A DNA stretch of 64,000 bases from Gautieria morchelliformis (GCA_015179125.1 WHVA01000001.1:186001-250000); one strand, 5' to 3'; counted from the first letter of the stretch, positions 1-11,530 are shown. Notes: generated by a model from the letters alone, not told the origin. Numbers and translations are program-made.

Positions 1-87
1 CAGTAAGGGATAACCTAGCCCTCGAAGTTAGAGTCACGCTGGTCACCACAAAGTGTTTGGCCATGGCGTATTTACGCTCAAGAATAA

Positions 88-1058
88 ATAGAGAATGGTG
101 CCAATTTTGACGGTCTTGCACCAAATGTGCTTGATCTCCGATGGCAGTGTGAGGAGAGTGTTGTAGATGAGCAGTGCTGTATAACAAGCCATGGAAATCG
201 TGAAATTTGATAGGGGATATGTACACATAGTGAGCGAGCGCTGCGACAATGGCAGAGTTAAGTGCAAAGCTAGTTCAGGTAAGTTCTTCTGCATATCACT
301 CAGTGTGGTAAGTACGTACAAGTCTGATAACACCTGGATTTCAGCCGAGGGGCCCGCCTGAGACATGATATAAGAAGAAAAACTAGGATGCAGATGAGAG
401 ACTAAGTTTTGCGTAGCAATGTAGGGTTGGAATAGCACCGCGAAGGTGTATATGTAAGATTCTGGCCATGGGTGCTGCCAGGTCAACAGATATTCACAGC
501 AGCCTATATCAGTACCGAAGCCTGGCACAATCTGCGACCGCGGATGGGTCTGATAGAAAAGAATCACATGTAAAAGGATTAATAGTAGAAGCATCGGATA
601 AGTATAGTTAGCTGCTCGGGCTAGTAATTGAGGCATGCCAGCAATTGGTTATTACATCCGATTTTCCTGGGCGGAATGGTCTCCAAAATCCACTGAAACC
701 TTGTCATAATGCACTTAACACTCATTGAGGACTCATAGTGCGATGTCAGCATAACGAACGACACATAAAAACACTCCCATAAAGCTCACTGATGTGTATT
801 AATATGACGCATCTCCAGTGTGTTACTTATGAAGATGAGAACGCGAGAAGCAAGATGATATAAGAGATTTCGGCTGTCCAGCTCAATGCACAGAGTTTGC
901 ACGTGGCTGTAATTCTATAGCGATGCTGGATGATCTCGGAAGAGGTATCAGTTCGTGTCAACATTGCTCGATGTAGTGACACGAGACAACTCTCATTGGG
1001 GAGGCATGTCCTGAACGGCGTGGAAAGAAGTGGTATGAAGGGAGTATCGAATTTAGTG
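88..1058 (-). pseudogene. DUF6533-type membrane protein gene, copy 1 (5' part only)
   Basis: This is a duplicate of the 5' half of the gene at 38909-40705, read on the minus strand. The ATG lies near 367 and opens with MSQAGPSAEIQVLSD. About 655-1058 is the shared upstream region. The recognisable core is a hydrophobic segment, ALLIYNTLLTLPSEIKHIW, typical of the fungal DUF6533 family of multi-pass membrane proteins of unknown function. The acceptor that reads tttccatag in copy 3 reads tttccatgg here, so splicing is probably lost. Homology stops abruptly at about 88 (distal part of the gene missing) and at 1058, where chromovirus B pol begins. Bases 1-87 match nothing else in the window. Broken copy; the family call rests on motif recognition. 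Confidence 0.6.
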
Positions 1059-2039
1059 GGTGTGGAAGGTGGCTTTCCACTCGTCACCTTCACAGATGCG
1101 GACAAGGTGATAAGCGTGCCAGAGGTCGATTTTGGTATAGATCTTCATTCTGCGGGGAGTGTCGAGAAGGTCAGAAATGCACGGGAGTGGATATTTATCC
1201 TTCTTAGTGAGGGCATTGAGTCCGCAGCAATCGACGCAGAGGCGGAGAGATCCATCCTTCTTCTTGATGAAAAGGACCGGAGCGCCATGCAGAGACAGCG
1301 AAGGGCGGATAAAGCCCATGTTGAGATGTTCATCGATGAACTCGCGGAGAGTTTGGAGTTCACTTTGCGAAAGGGAGCAGATCAATCCAAGGGGTGGAGA
1401 TGCTCCTTCTTCCAAATCTATCTTCAAATCATAGGGTCGATGTTCAGCAGGTTTATCGGCTTTGGCCTTATTGAACGCATCCGGGAAGTCACGATATTCT
1501 TCCGGAACTGAGCTCATGTTGACCGGAGTGGAAGTCGAGGTGGAACGAGCCTTGACTGAAGCCGAATCGGAGAGGTGAAGTTGGAAAACGGTCGTGTCTT
1601 CTTGCCGTTGCAATACGCGGAAAGCAATGGCGGAAATGAGCGCAATTGGAGGAGCTTCGAGGGACAGAGTTGCTAACGCGGGACCGGAGTGCAGAACTGA
1701 ATCCGCGAGTGGAGTTGCAGAAGAGGTTTTAGCCATCTTTGTGGACGATGTTGGAATAGACAGAAGATGATCCGGGGTACAGAGCTGTATCTGACCCAAT
1801 GCCCAGTTAATTGATGGATTATAGCGGGTGAGCCAATTGTGTCCTAGTACAATGGAACAGCTAGCATCTAGCGGAGTAATGTAAAACATAACTTCATGGT
1901 TGTCCCCAGTAGCGAAAAGGATAGACAGGTCTACGACTTGTGATATTGCCTTATTGGATGACCCATAGAAAAGGCAGAGCAGAAGTGTCCGAATATTGCG
2001 GGTCAGAAGCTTATGCTTCAAAACAAAGTCGGAGTCAAG
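1059..2039 (-). pseudogene. Chromovirus B pol fragment: protease and N-terminal RT
   Basis: On the minus strand this reads LDSDFVLKHKL (protease, directly after the DSGSTHCF active site that lies at about 9990-10035 beyond element A), then VLGHNWLTRYNPSINW, a linker, and RT up to KKDGSLRLCVD and IYTKIDLWHAYHLVR. The catalytic YxDD box is absent because the gene ends at 1059. It is the same sequence as 4320-5300 of element A, with scattered differences but a single frame through the junction at about 4708 where A is frameshifted. Non-functional fragment. Confidence 0.85.
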
Positions 2040-2044
2040 GAAAC

Positions 2045-2697
2045 TGTTACGACTGTTCATTTCCGACTTCCGACCTTCAGTTCCGCAACACTTTCAGCCC
2101 CTGCGATATTTCTGACACTCCGCCCTTGTTCTATTCCCTTGTTCTTTCGACTCTATTACTCGGACCCACCGGACCCGCTTCATCGTTCATCAAGACCATA
2201 TGTCTGGTCCTCCTTGTGTTTCAGTGTCAGATATGTTTTCCTGACCCCTTGTTCTTTGCCATTGTTTTACCTTACCCTGAACCCCCCTTGTACTCCCATT
2301 GTTCCCAATTAGTTAGTTCCCACGCATTGTCTACTCGACTTTCGCTTCCCCCGGAATTTGCTTAGTACCATCCCATTACCTGTTGTCTCAGCTCCTTGTA
2401 TAAAAGCCTGTCATGGATGTCTGTTATTCTGCAATCAGATAATCACCTTCGATACTTGATTTCATTTGCTCTATCTCCTGTTCTTAGCACAGCGAGCCTA
2501 GCAAGACCTTGGTCTCTCTGCCTTCCGTCTTCCGCCTCCGTTCTGCCTCAAGTTCCGACCAACCTTTAGTTCAGTACTTTTTGACTTCCGACTCATTTCC
2601 GAAATACCTAGGACGATGGTTCATTGGGGGCGCAACCTATAAGTTGAAGCCGCTGTCCTTTCCAGTTCCGACTTAGCAGAAATCTCGATACGTAACA
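2045..2697 (+). repeat. 5' LTR of chromovirus A
   Basis: 653 bp, TGTTAC...GTAACA. It matches 9343-9985 over its length and is related to the LTRs at 11564-12258 (minus), 12259-12850 and 41749-41812. Confidence 0.92.
2399..2443 (+). promoter_or_regulatory. LTR promoter TATA box and predicted transcript start/self-primer
   Basis: TATAAAA at 2399-2405 is followed 34 bp later by AATCAGATAAT (2433-2443), which is the exact reverse complement of the PBS at 2700-2710. The spacing puts the predicted 5' end of the RNA at or next to this 11-mer. The 3' LTR has TATAAAA at 9697 and the 11-mer at 9721-9731 (24 bp apart, because of a leader deletion). Confidence 0.7.
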
Positions 2698-2699
2698 GT

Positions 2700-2710
2700 A
2701 TTATCTGATT
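2700..2710 (+). other. Primer-binding site of element A, complementary to its own LTR
   Basis: ATTATCTGATT begins two bases (GT) after the LTR end. It shows no tRNA 3'-end complement (no leading TGG) but pairs perfectly over 11 nt with 2433-2443. This is the Tf1-type self-priming layout; the mechanism is inferred. Confidence 0.7.
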
Positions 2711-2730
2711 CCCACCCGATAACTATCACT

Positions 2731-4139
2731 ATGCCTCATCGTACCACAGCTACTTCAGCTCGAGCAGGAGCTGTCGAAGCTCTCTCTTGCTTTGGCAGTC
2801 TCAGATCCACAGCACCAAGGCACGCGGAACCTTCAGGCAGCTCTCGTACAGACAATGAGCTCTCCGATGCCATTCCGCCACGTTTCGAAGAAGTTCCCGA
2901 CGCTGATCCTGACTATGACAGCAACTCGACGAGTAGCAGCGGTGAACAAACAGCAGCGTCGTTCTGGTGCCCAGCTCCACCTCCACCACCTCCACCAGGA
3001 CCACCTCCAGGCGGCCCTCATGGCGGCCCACCCGGCGGTCCCCCAGGCGGTCCTCCACCTCCAATCCCACCTTAAATTCCCGCCAACCCAGTTCCACCCG
3101 CGCCAGTTCCGGATCTTGCACAAGCTATCGCCATGCTAGCCAGCCAACTTCAGCACCTGGCCCAAGCACCACCACACCCCAAGACAAAAGTCCGTGAACC
3201 AGATCCGTTTGACGGTTCCGACCCCAAGAAACTCCAGGCATTTTGGTCCAGCTTCAACTCAACTTCCGCGATCGTCCCGACGCCTTTCCCGACGACGAAC
3301 GAAAGGTCAATTATGCCCTTTCCTATCTCCGAGGCACGGCTCTCGACTACTTCGAACCTGCCCTCATGGATCCGTTCGCCCTCGTCGACTGGGCTGACGA
3401 TTACCACAACTTCGTTTCCAAACTCCGCAGCAACTTCGGACCATTTGATATGGAAGCCGATGTGGAAAATGAACTCGATAAGCTTCGTATGAAAGACACT
3501 CATAAGATAGCTAAATACATCGTCACATTCCAGCAGCTTGCTCCTCGAGTCCAATGGGGAGAAGCAGCACTCCGACACCAATTCTACATGGGCTTGCCGT
3601 CCCGGATCAAGAACGAAATTGCCCACGTCAGAAAACCCGCCACCCTTACCGATCTCCGCAACCTAGCCCAATCCATCGATTCGTGCTACTGGGAAAGACA
3701 TTCTGAGATTGCTCGAGAAACCTCCGCCCAGAGCAAGAACGACAAGTCTTCCGACAAGAAGTCTGACAAAGACAAGAAGAAGACCAATTCCAGAAACAAC
3801 AACTCCAGAAACAACAACAACAACAACAACAGTTCCGGCTCCAACTCTGGCAACCGGAACAACAACTCTACCCCTCGCAACAACCAGGACTCTGGTTCCA
3901 ACACCAATGCCCGGAAGAGCACTCTGGACCTTTCCGACAAACTTGGGAAGGACGGAAAACTAACCCCTGTAGAACGCCAGCGTTGCATGGACAACAACAT
4001 TTGCCTTTTCTGCGGGAAAGGTGGTCACGTCACTCGCAACTGCACCCAAGATTCCGCTTCCGCCGCTAAGGCCAAGGGCTGCGCAGCGAAGACGGAAGAG
4101 AAATCCGAAGCAACCCCCACTACGGATGCGAAAAAATAG
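2731..4139 (+). pseudogene. Gag of chromovirus A (stop plus frameshift)
   Basis: Structural capsid/nucleocapsid protein. The ATG at 2731 (MPHRTTATSARAG) leads into a proline/glycine-rich stretch ending in a TAA at 3073. The same frame continues (IPANPVPPAPVPDLAQAIAM) to about 3240, where one T has been lost relative to element B. The capsid domain then runs in the next frame from about 3243 (QLQLNFRDRPDAFPDDERKV). After an Asn-rich, Lys-rich linker (AAC microsatellite around 3790-3830) comes a CCHC knuckle, CLFCGKGGHVTRNC, near 4010-4055. Element B carries an uninterrupted version of the capsid part, which shows where the damage lies. Confidence 0.85.
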
Positions 4140-4140
4140 T

Positions 4141-7100
4141 CAGCAGTCCTGCGGCCTCCGCACGAGCTGAGGGCTGTGTTGACCCCATTCGTGCGACAAA
4201 CGAGGTTAAACTCAATGCATCCGCTCTTTCGTCCTCCGACACCCTCTCTGTTCCGCTCACTTCCGACACCATTTCCGCACCCCCGTTTACAGCATTGATC
4301 GACTCCGGTTCGACTCATTGTTTCCTCGATTCCGACTTTGTTCTGAAACATAAACTTCCGACCCGCAACATTCCGACAATTCCGCTCCGCCTTTTTGACG
4401 GGTCATCCAACATGGCAATTTCCCAAGTCATGGACCTGTCTATCCGTTTCGCTACTGGGGACAACCATGAAGTTACGTTTTACGTTACTCTGCTAGATGC
4501 TAGTTGTTCCGTTGTACTAGGACACAATTGGCTCACCCGATATAATCCGTCAATTAACTGGGCATTGGGTCAAATACAGTTCCGTACCCCGGATCAACTT
4601 CCGTCTATTCTGACGTTGTCCGCAAAGATGGTTCAAGCCTCTTCTGCAACTCCGCTCGTGGATTCAGTTCCACACTCCGGTCCTGCTTTAGCACCTCCGC
4701 CCTCGAAGCTCCTCGAATTGCGCTCGTTTCTGCCACTGCTTTCCGCGTATTGCAACGGCAAGAAGACACGACCGTTTTCCAACTTCACCTCTCCGATTCG
4801 GCTTCAGTCAAGGCTCATTCCGCCTCGACTTCCACTCCGGTCGACATGAGCTCAGTTCTGGAAGAATATCGTGACTTCCCGGATGCGTTCAATAAGGCCA
4901 AAGCCGATAAACCTGCTGAACATCGACCCGATGATTTGAAGATAGATTTGGAAGAAGGAGCATCTCCACCCCTTGGATTGATCTGCTCCCTTTCGCAAAG
5001 TGAACTCCAAACTCTCCGCGAGTTCGTCGATGAACATCTCAACATGGGCTTTATCCGCCCTTCGCTGTCTCTGCATGGCGCTCCGGTCCTTTTCGTCAAG
5101 AAGAAGGATGGATCTCTCCGCCTCTGCGTCGATTTCTGCGGACTCAATGCCCGCACTAAGGACAAATAGCCGCTTCCATGCATTTCCGATCTACTCGACA
5201 CTCCCCGCAGGGCGAAGATCTACACCAAAATTGACCTCCAGCACACTTATCACCTTGTCCGCATCCGGGAAGGTGACGAGTGGAAAACCACTTTCCGCAC
5301 CCGCTACAGTGCTTTTGAGTGGGTTGTCATGCCTTTCGGTCTAACCAATGCTCCCGCCACTTCTCAGCGATTCATGAACGACGTATTTTCCGACCTTCTC
5401 GACGTATGCGTCCTAGTCTACATTGACGACATCCTCATCTATTCCAACACACCGGAAAAACATCGGGAACATGTCCGCGAAGTACTCCGCTGTCTCCGCA
5501 AACATCATCTCTACGCAAAAGCAGAGAAATGCGAATGGCACCGCGGCACGATTGAATACCTCGGCTACATCCTCTCTCCTACAGGTCTTACCATGGCAGA
5601 GGACAAGGTAAAGGCAATTCAAGAATGGCCGGAACCCCGACATGTTAAGGATGTACAGTCTTTCCTTGGCTTCGCCAACTTTTACCGGCATTTCATTTAC
5701 AATTTTTCCGACATTACTGTTCCGCTCACACGTCTCACCAGGAAGGGTGCCCCATGGAATTTCACTCCGGAATGCTGTTCCGCATTTGAAGCCCTCAAAT
5801 CGGCCTTCACTATGGCTCCTATTCTCGGTTTCTGGATTCCTGATGCCCAACGTGTACTCGAAACTGACACTTCTGACTACGCACTAGCCGCAACCTTTCC
5901 ATCATTTCCCCCGACGACGGAGAAATTCATCCGATCGCTTTTCATTCCCGCACCTTTTCCGCCCTGGAACTCAACTACGACATCCACGATAAGGAACTAC
6001 TTGCGATCTTCTAAACCTTCAAAATTGGCGACACTACCTCGAAGGTCCAACCTATCCGATCAACGTTGTAACGGATCATAAAAACCTTGAGTATTTTGCG
6101 ACTACTAAGATTTTGACTCGCTGTCAAGTCCCCTGGTATGAATATCTCTCACAGTTCAACATGGTGATCTGCTTCCGCCCTGGAAAGCTCAGAGCAAAAC
6201 CCAACGCGCTCACTAGACGTTGGGACGTCTACCCAAAAGAGGGAAGTAGCGACTATGCCAGCGTTAATCCGCACAATTTCCGCCCAGTATTCTCCACTGA
6301 GCAACTGGCATCATCCCTGCATGCCACAGCATTGCAGTTTCCGCTATTCCGCACCTCGATCATTATGGACACCGAGTCTCTCCATTCCGACATCCGTTCC
6401 GCACTTCGTTCTGACCCTATCTCCGCAACCCACCTCGATGACCCCACCAGTCCTGGATGGTCCCTCGATTCCGACGGATTTCTCCGGTACAAGTCCCGGA
6501 TTTACGTTCTGGATACCAATGATCTACGACTTCGCGTGCTCCAGCAAAGCCACGATCATCTGCTCTCAGGACACCAAGGCCAGAACAAAACCCTCGACAT
6601 AATCTGACATACCTATACTTGGCCTCTCCTCCGCACGATGGTCCAAGACTACTGCAAGTCATGCACCACCTGTATGCGCGCCAAGCCCCAATGGCACAAA
6701 CCCTACGGCCTCCTGAAGCAACTTCTGATCCCGGAACAACCCTGGAATTCGATATCCATGGATTTCATTGAGAAACTTCCTAAGTCATCTGGCTATGATA
6801 CCATTCTAGTGATCGTTGACCGCCTTACAAAGCAGTCCATCTTCATTCTGACCTACGACACCATCACTTCCACCCAGCTCGCGCAGCTCTTCGTGCTCCA
6901 CGTATTTTCCAAGCATGGAATCCCTCCCATGTCACTTCCAACTGTGGATCAGAATTCGTGTCCTCCTTGTTCCACAGACTCGGCAAGGCTCTTGAAATGA
7001 GGCTCCACTTCACTTCGGGTTATCATCCCGAAGGAGACGGACAAACGGAACGTACTAATCAAACCCTTGAGCAGTATCTCCGCGTCTATTGCAACTATCA

Positions 7101-7837
7101 ACACAGCAATTGGTCTGACCTCCTCCTGCTCGCAGAATTTGCTTACAACAATGCGCCTTCCGCCACCACCAGAATTTCACCCTTTTATGCCAACAAGGGC
7201 TACCACCTGAATCTCGCCATCCACCCTGAACATGACCTTGCCTCTGCCAGAGCCTGAGATTTCATTGTGGAACTTGACGACCTTCACCAGCACCTCCGAG
7301 AGAACATTTCCCCTGCCCAGAAGAGATACCAAACTTCTGCTGATCGGAAACACCTTCCGCAACCGGCATTTGAGATAGGCGACAAAGTCTTCGTCAAAGC
7401 TGAAAACTTGCGCACCACTCGCCCCTCGAAGAAGCCCTCTGAAAAATACCTTGGTTCCTTACGAGATCATTGCTAAGGCCGGCAGTCGTTCTTTCACTCT
7501 CAGACTTCCTGACAATATGCGCGCAGTACACCTGGTATTCCATGTCTCCATGCTTGAGCCAGCAGTTCCGAATACAATTCCAAATCGAGAACAACCTCTG
7601 CCTCCGCCAGTCATCATTGATGGAGAACTGGAATACGAGATCTTGGAAATTCTCAGCTCCAAGCTCGACAGACGATACCACTGCCAACTCCAGTACCTAG
7701 TCAAGTGGGCAGGCTACGAAAACACCGACGAAGAGACCTCGTGGATTTCCGCCACAGAACTAGACCACGCCTCTGACCTGGTCTCTGATTTCCACAAGTC
7801 ATATCCTGATAAGCCTGGCCCCATTTCCGCGCCCTAG
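4141..7837 (+). pseudogene. Pol of chromovirus A: protease, RT, RNase H, integrase, chromodomain
   Basis: Domains in order: aspartic protease (IDSGSTHCF, about 4298), RT with FVKKKDGSLRLCVDF and the catalytic YIDD at 5419-5430, RNase H ([11 protein letters not shown], about 6080), integrase with an HHCC zinc region (about 6555-6685), a catalytic core (MDFIEKLPKSSGYD to GDGQTERTNQTLEQYL), GPY/F-like LGSLRDHC/VPYEIIAKAGSR, and a C-terminal chromodomain YLVKWAGYENTDEETSW (about 7690-7760). The chromodomain places it among chromoviruses. Reading is broken by frameshifts near 4708, 5890, 6945 and 7450 and by stops including TAG at 5167, a stop near 6013, TGA at 6605 and one near 7257. It cannot make a full-length product. 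Confidence 0.88.
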
Positions 7838-7959
7838 TCAATTCTGACCCCACTTCCGATACCCTCATTTCTTACAGTTCTTAAGTCACACACATTTCCG
7901 ATTAATTTTCCGTTATGATTTCCGACACCTCAAGAAACTATGTTACAAGTTTTCGACCC

Positions 7960-9222
7960 CTACTCCTCCCTCATCGTTGCCCCCTCGCCCTCGTTCTCCG
8001 CTTCCCGACCTTCTTCCGCATGCCCTATCTTCACCTTCACCAACTCTGTCTCCACCCTCGTATCCGCCATTTGACTGGAACCCGCTTCTGCCCCATTCTC
8101 CGGATCCTGCATCCGCAACTCCATTCGCTCCCAGAGCATGTCGTTCCACCACCGGAACTCCCGTTTAAATTGTTCCAACACTGCCGACATGACGGTCATC
8201 TGGTTCTGGAACGACAACAGTTGTTGTTCTTGAACCACCGCCATCTCCACAAGGATGTTCCGGATCCCGCGTTGGGTTTTCCGGATACCCCTCAACGACT
8301 CGGCGATGCCAAATAATGGCAACACCATGGAGAAGCGGTTGAGTACCGCTGTCTCTGAGCTCCCGGTCACCGGAAATCTTTCCACGGTCTTTTTTCTGCT
8401 CGGTCCCGGTTTCGACTTAGGGGTTTCAGGCCCCTCGGCCTCGACCTTGCGCCTTTTCCTTTCCACCCTCGCGGTGCAACCGTCCACGACGCAGCACCTC
8501 TTCTTGTCTTGGCACTGTTCACAGGAGGTCTCCCGCGGATTTTTGGACCACACCCAATCCAGCCCCTTGACTTCGCATGGGTTGCACGGGGCTTTCTCTT
8601 CTTCGTCATCGTCCCTCGTTTTCTGCTTTTTCGTACCGGGATTCTCCGGCCACAACTCCCGCAACTCCAGTATCCGGGCCATTTTGTCCTTCTGAGCCTG
8701 CTGGAACTCGTCCGCCCTCCGTTTCCGCTCCGCAACGACGTTCAGCATGGGAGCAACTCCCTTTTGCTTCCCCTTGCCCTCTGGAGGCGGTGTGCTTTCC
8801 GTGGTGCTTTCCGCTTCCGACTCACCCTCGGATTCTACGACCCTCTGGCAGTTTTTCCGTGAGCTCCGGAAACACCTCACATGACATTTCCGACTCACCC
8901 GGGATTTCCCCACCTTTTCCGTCACGACCCTGTCCTCCGCAGCTTTTTTGGCCGCGTCCTGTTTCCGCTGTTCCTCGCGGAGGCGCGACTCCTCCTCACG
9001 GCGTTTACGGTCCTTTTCCTCCTTCTCCTTCTGCTCCTGGTCCTTCCGCTCCTGTTCCTTGCGCTCCTTCTCCCTGCGCTCCTCCTCCAGCCGTTCTTTC
9101 TCTCTCCGTGCAGGTTCTTCGGCCGCTTGCTTTTCCACCAGCTTCTTCTGTGCAAGAAGATCGTCGAAATACTTCTGCATTTCAGTGCTGGACATTTTTG
9201 CGAGGTCAGGTTGGGAGCTCAT
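7960..9222 (-). CDS. Opposite-strand ORF in chromovirus A: charged coiled coil plus Cys cluster
   Basis: Uninterrupted 420-codon ORF on the strand opposite gag-pol, tail-to-tail with pol and starting 120 bp inside the 3' LTR boundary. The ATG at 9222 gives MSSQPDLAKMSSTEM. Residues about 30-100 are almost entirely E/K/R/Q, a predicted long coiled coil. Residues about 135-175 are acidic/Ser-rich. Around residue 210 a cysteine cluster reads CNPC, then 17 residues, then CEQC and a further CC and C, followed by a basic patch (ARVERKRRK). The C-terminal part is helical. It stayed open while gag and pol of the same copy collected stops. Element D has a spliced gene at the same place and orientation. 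I cannot name a function; nucleic-acid or chromatin binding is only a guess. Confidence 0.65.
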   Translation of the reverse strand: MSSQPDLAKMSSTEMQKYFDDLLAQKKLVEKQAAEEPARREKERLEEERREKERKEQERKDQEQKEKEEKDRKRREEESRLREEQRKQDAAKKAAEDRVVTEKVGKSRVSRKCHVRCFRSSRKNCQRVVESEGESEAESTTESTPPPEGKGKQKGVAPMLNVVAERKRRADEFQQAQKDKMARILELRELWPENPGTKKQKTRDDDEEEKAPCNPCEVKGLDWVWSKNPRETSCEQCQDKKRCCVVDGCTARVERKRRKVEAEGPETPKSKPGPSRKKTVERFPVTGSSETAVLNRFSMVLPLFGIAESLRGIRKTQRGIRNILVEMAVVQEQQLLSFQNQMTVMSAVLEQFKREFRWWNDMLWERMELRMQDPENGAEAGSSQMADTRVETELVKVKIGHAEEGREAENEGEGATMREE

Positions 9223-9342
9223 GTTGGATCAAGACGAAGACACGTTTGTTTCCCGCCTATCTTTCGAACTCCGACGTGTTTGTTCACAGGTCATGTGGTC
9301 CGACTTGTGGTGTCGTGGGGTTCGACCTTAGAAGGGAGATAC

Positions 9343-9985
9343 TGTTACAACCGTTCATTTCCAACTTCCGACCTTCAGTTCCGCAACACTTTCCGCCCCT
9401 CCGATGTTTCCGACATTCTGCCCTTGTTCTATTCCCTTGTTCTTTCGACTTTATTACTCGGACCCACCGGACCCACTTCATCATTCATCAAGACCATATG
9501 TCTGGCCCTCCTTGTGTTTTGTTGTCAGATATGTTTTCCCGACCCCTTGTTCTTTGCCATTGTTTTACCTTACCCTGAACCCCCCTTGTAGTCCCATTGT
9601 TCCCAATTAGTTAGTTCCCACACATTGTCTACTCAACTTCGGCTTCCCCCGGAATTTGCTTAGTACCATCCCATTACCTGTTGTCTCAGCTCTTTGTATA
9701 AAAGCCTGTCATGTATCTGCAATCAGATAATCACCTTCGATACTTGATTTCCTTTGCTCTATCTCCTGTTCTTAGCACAGTGAGTCTAGCAAGACCTTGG
9801 TCTCTCCGCCTTCCATCTTCTGCCTCCGTTCCGCCTCAAGTTCCAACCAACCTTTAGTTCAGTACTTTCCGACTTCCGACTCATTTCCGAAATACCTAGG
9901 ATGATAGTTCATTGGGGGCGCAACCTATAAGTTGAAGCCGCTGTCCTTTCCAGTTCCGACTTAGCGGAAATCTCGATACGTAACA
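9343..9985 (+). repeat. 3' LTR of chromovirus A
   Basis: 643 bp, TGTTAC...GTAACA, followed by the TSD GAAAC at 9986-9990. Relative to the 5' LTR it has scattered substitutions and about 10 bp fewer between TATA and the self-primer. Confidence 0.92.
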
Positions 9986-11530
9986 GAAACAATGAGTGGA
10001 ACCAGAGTCGATCAATGCTGTAAACGGAGGTGCAGAAATTGTGTTGGAGGTGAGCAGAATGAGAGGGAGTCGGAGGATGAAAGAGTGGATGCGTTCAGTT
10101 TAACCTCGTTAGTCGCACGGATGGGGTCAACACAGCCCTCAGCTCGTGCGGAGGCCGGAGGACTGCTGACTATTTGTTTTGCATCCATAGTGGGAGTCGC
10201 TTCATAGTTCTCTTCTGTTTTCGCTGCGAAGCGGTAGTTTGGGTGCATTCGCGAGCAACGTAACCTCCTTTGCCACAGAAGAGGCAAAGGTTATTGTCCA
10301 TGTGACGCTGGGGTTCTGCAGGAGTTAGTTTTCCATCCTTCCCAAGTTTGTCGGAAAGGTTGGGAGTGCTTTTCCAGGCGTTGGTGTTAGAACCAGAGGC
10401 CTGGTTGTTGCGAGGTGTGGGAGTGGTGTTCTGGTTGCCGGAGTTGGAGCTGGAACTGTTGTTGTTGTTGTTTCCAGAGTTGTTGTTTCTGGAATTGGTC
10501 TTCTTCTTATCTTTATCAGACTTATTATTGGAAGACTTGTTGTGCTTGCTCTGGGCGGAAGTTTCATGAGCAATTTTGGAATGTCTTTCCCAGTAGCGTG
10601 CATCGATAGATTGGGCTAGGTTGCGGAGATCGGTCAGAGTGGCGGGTTTTCTGACACGGGTGATTTCATCCTTGATCTGGGATGGGAAGCACATGTAGAA
10701 CTGTTGGTGGAGTGCGGCTTCTCCCCATTGGACTCGAGGAGCGAGCTGCTGCAAAGTGACAATGTATTCAGCTATCTTATGAGTGTCTTTCATACAAAGC
10801 TTATCGAGTTCATTTTCTGCATTGGCTTCCATGTCAAAAGGTCTGAAGTTGTTGTGGAGTTTGGAAACAAAGTTGTGGTAATTGTCTGCCCAGTTGACGA
10901 CAGTATAGGGATCCATGAGGGTGGGTTCGAAGTAGTCGAGAGCCGTGCCTTGGAGGTAGGAAAGGGTGTAATTGACCTTTCGTTCATCGTCGGGAAAGGC
11001 GTCGGGACGATCACAGAAGTTGAGCTGAAGCTGAACAAAAAAGGGCTGGAGCTTCTTGGGGTGGGAACCGTCGAACTGATCCGGTTCGTGAACTTTTGTC
11101 TTGGGGCATGGAGCTTGGGCCATATGCTGGAGTTGGCCAGCCAGCATGGCAATAGCCTGTGCAAGATCCAGAGCTGGAGTGGGAGGAACTGGGTTGGTGG
11201 GATTTGGAGGTGGAGGACTGCCTGGGGGACCGCTGGGAGGGCCACCAGGAGGGCCACCGGGAGGAGGTCCTGGTGGTGGTGGTGGTGGAGGTGCTGGGCG
11301 TCGGAATGACGCTGCTGTCTGTTCACCGCTGCTGCTCGACAAGTTTCCATCATAGTCAGGATTGTCCTTGGGATTGGCATCGGGAGCTTCTTCAATGTGT
11401 CCTGGCGGAATATCATCGCAGAGCTCATCGTTGGCTCAAGAGCTGCTGGAGGGTTCCACACGTCTTGGTGCTGCAGATCTAAGATTGCCAAAATAAGGAG
11501 AGCTGAAGTAGCTGTGGTACAAGGAGGCAT
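9986..11530 (-). pseudogene. Gag (and first residues of protease) of chromovirus B
   Basis: Minus strand. The ATG at 11530 (MPPCTTATSA) matches the Gag start of element A, but the reading frame changes before 11342, from where a 390-codon stretch runs to 10170. It contains the Pro/Gly-rich region, the capsid domain (FVQLQLNFCDRPDAF), an Asn/Ser-rich basic linker and a CCHC knuckle CLFCGKGGYVAREC. Beyond 10170, in another frame (about 10287-9986), it reads AEGCVDPIRATNEVKLNAS and then IDSGSTHCF of the protease, where element A interrupts. More intact than Gag of A, but the N-terminal frame break and the nested insertion make it non-functional as a gag-pol unit. Confidence 0.82.

Larger units (their letters stand above)
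2045..9985 (+). mobile_element. Ty3/gypsy chromovirus A, complete structure, decayed coding
   Basis: LTRs 2045-2697 and 9343-9985 both start TGTTAC and end GTAACA. A 5-bp TSD, GAAAC, flanks the element (2040-2044 and 9986-9990). PBS is 2700-2710; the purine tract TAGAAGGGAGAT precedes the 3' LTR. Order: gag (2731-4139), protease-RT-RNase H-integrase-chromodomain (4141-7837), then an opposite-strand ORF (7960-9222). LTRs differ at many sites and by a 10-bp indel in the leader, and gag/pol carry stops and frameshifts, so this is an old copy, though younger than B, which it split. Confidence 0.92.

Noticed and set aside
3686-4000. Leucine-rich ORF on the minus strand over the A gag
   Set aside because: Shadow of the Asn/Lys-rich gag linker (AAC repeats read as leucine codons in reverse); no independent evidence.
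10704-11355. Plus-strand ORFs over the B gag
   Set aside because: Mirror frames of a Gag coding region that has homologous Gag on the other strand.
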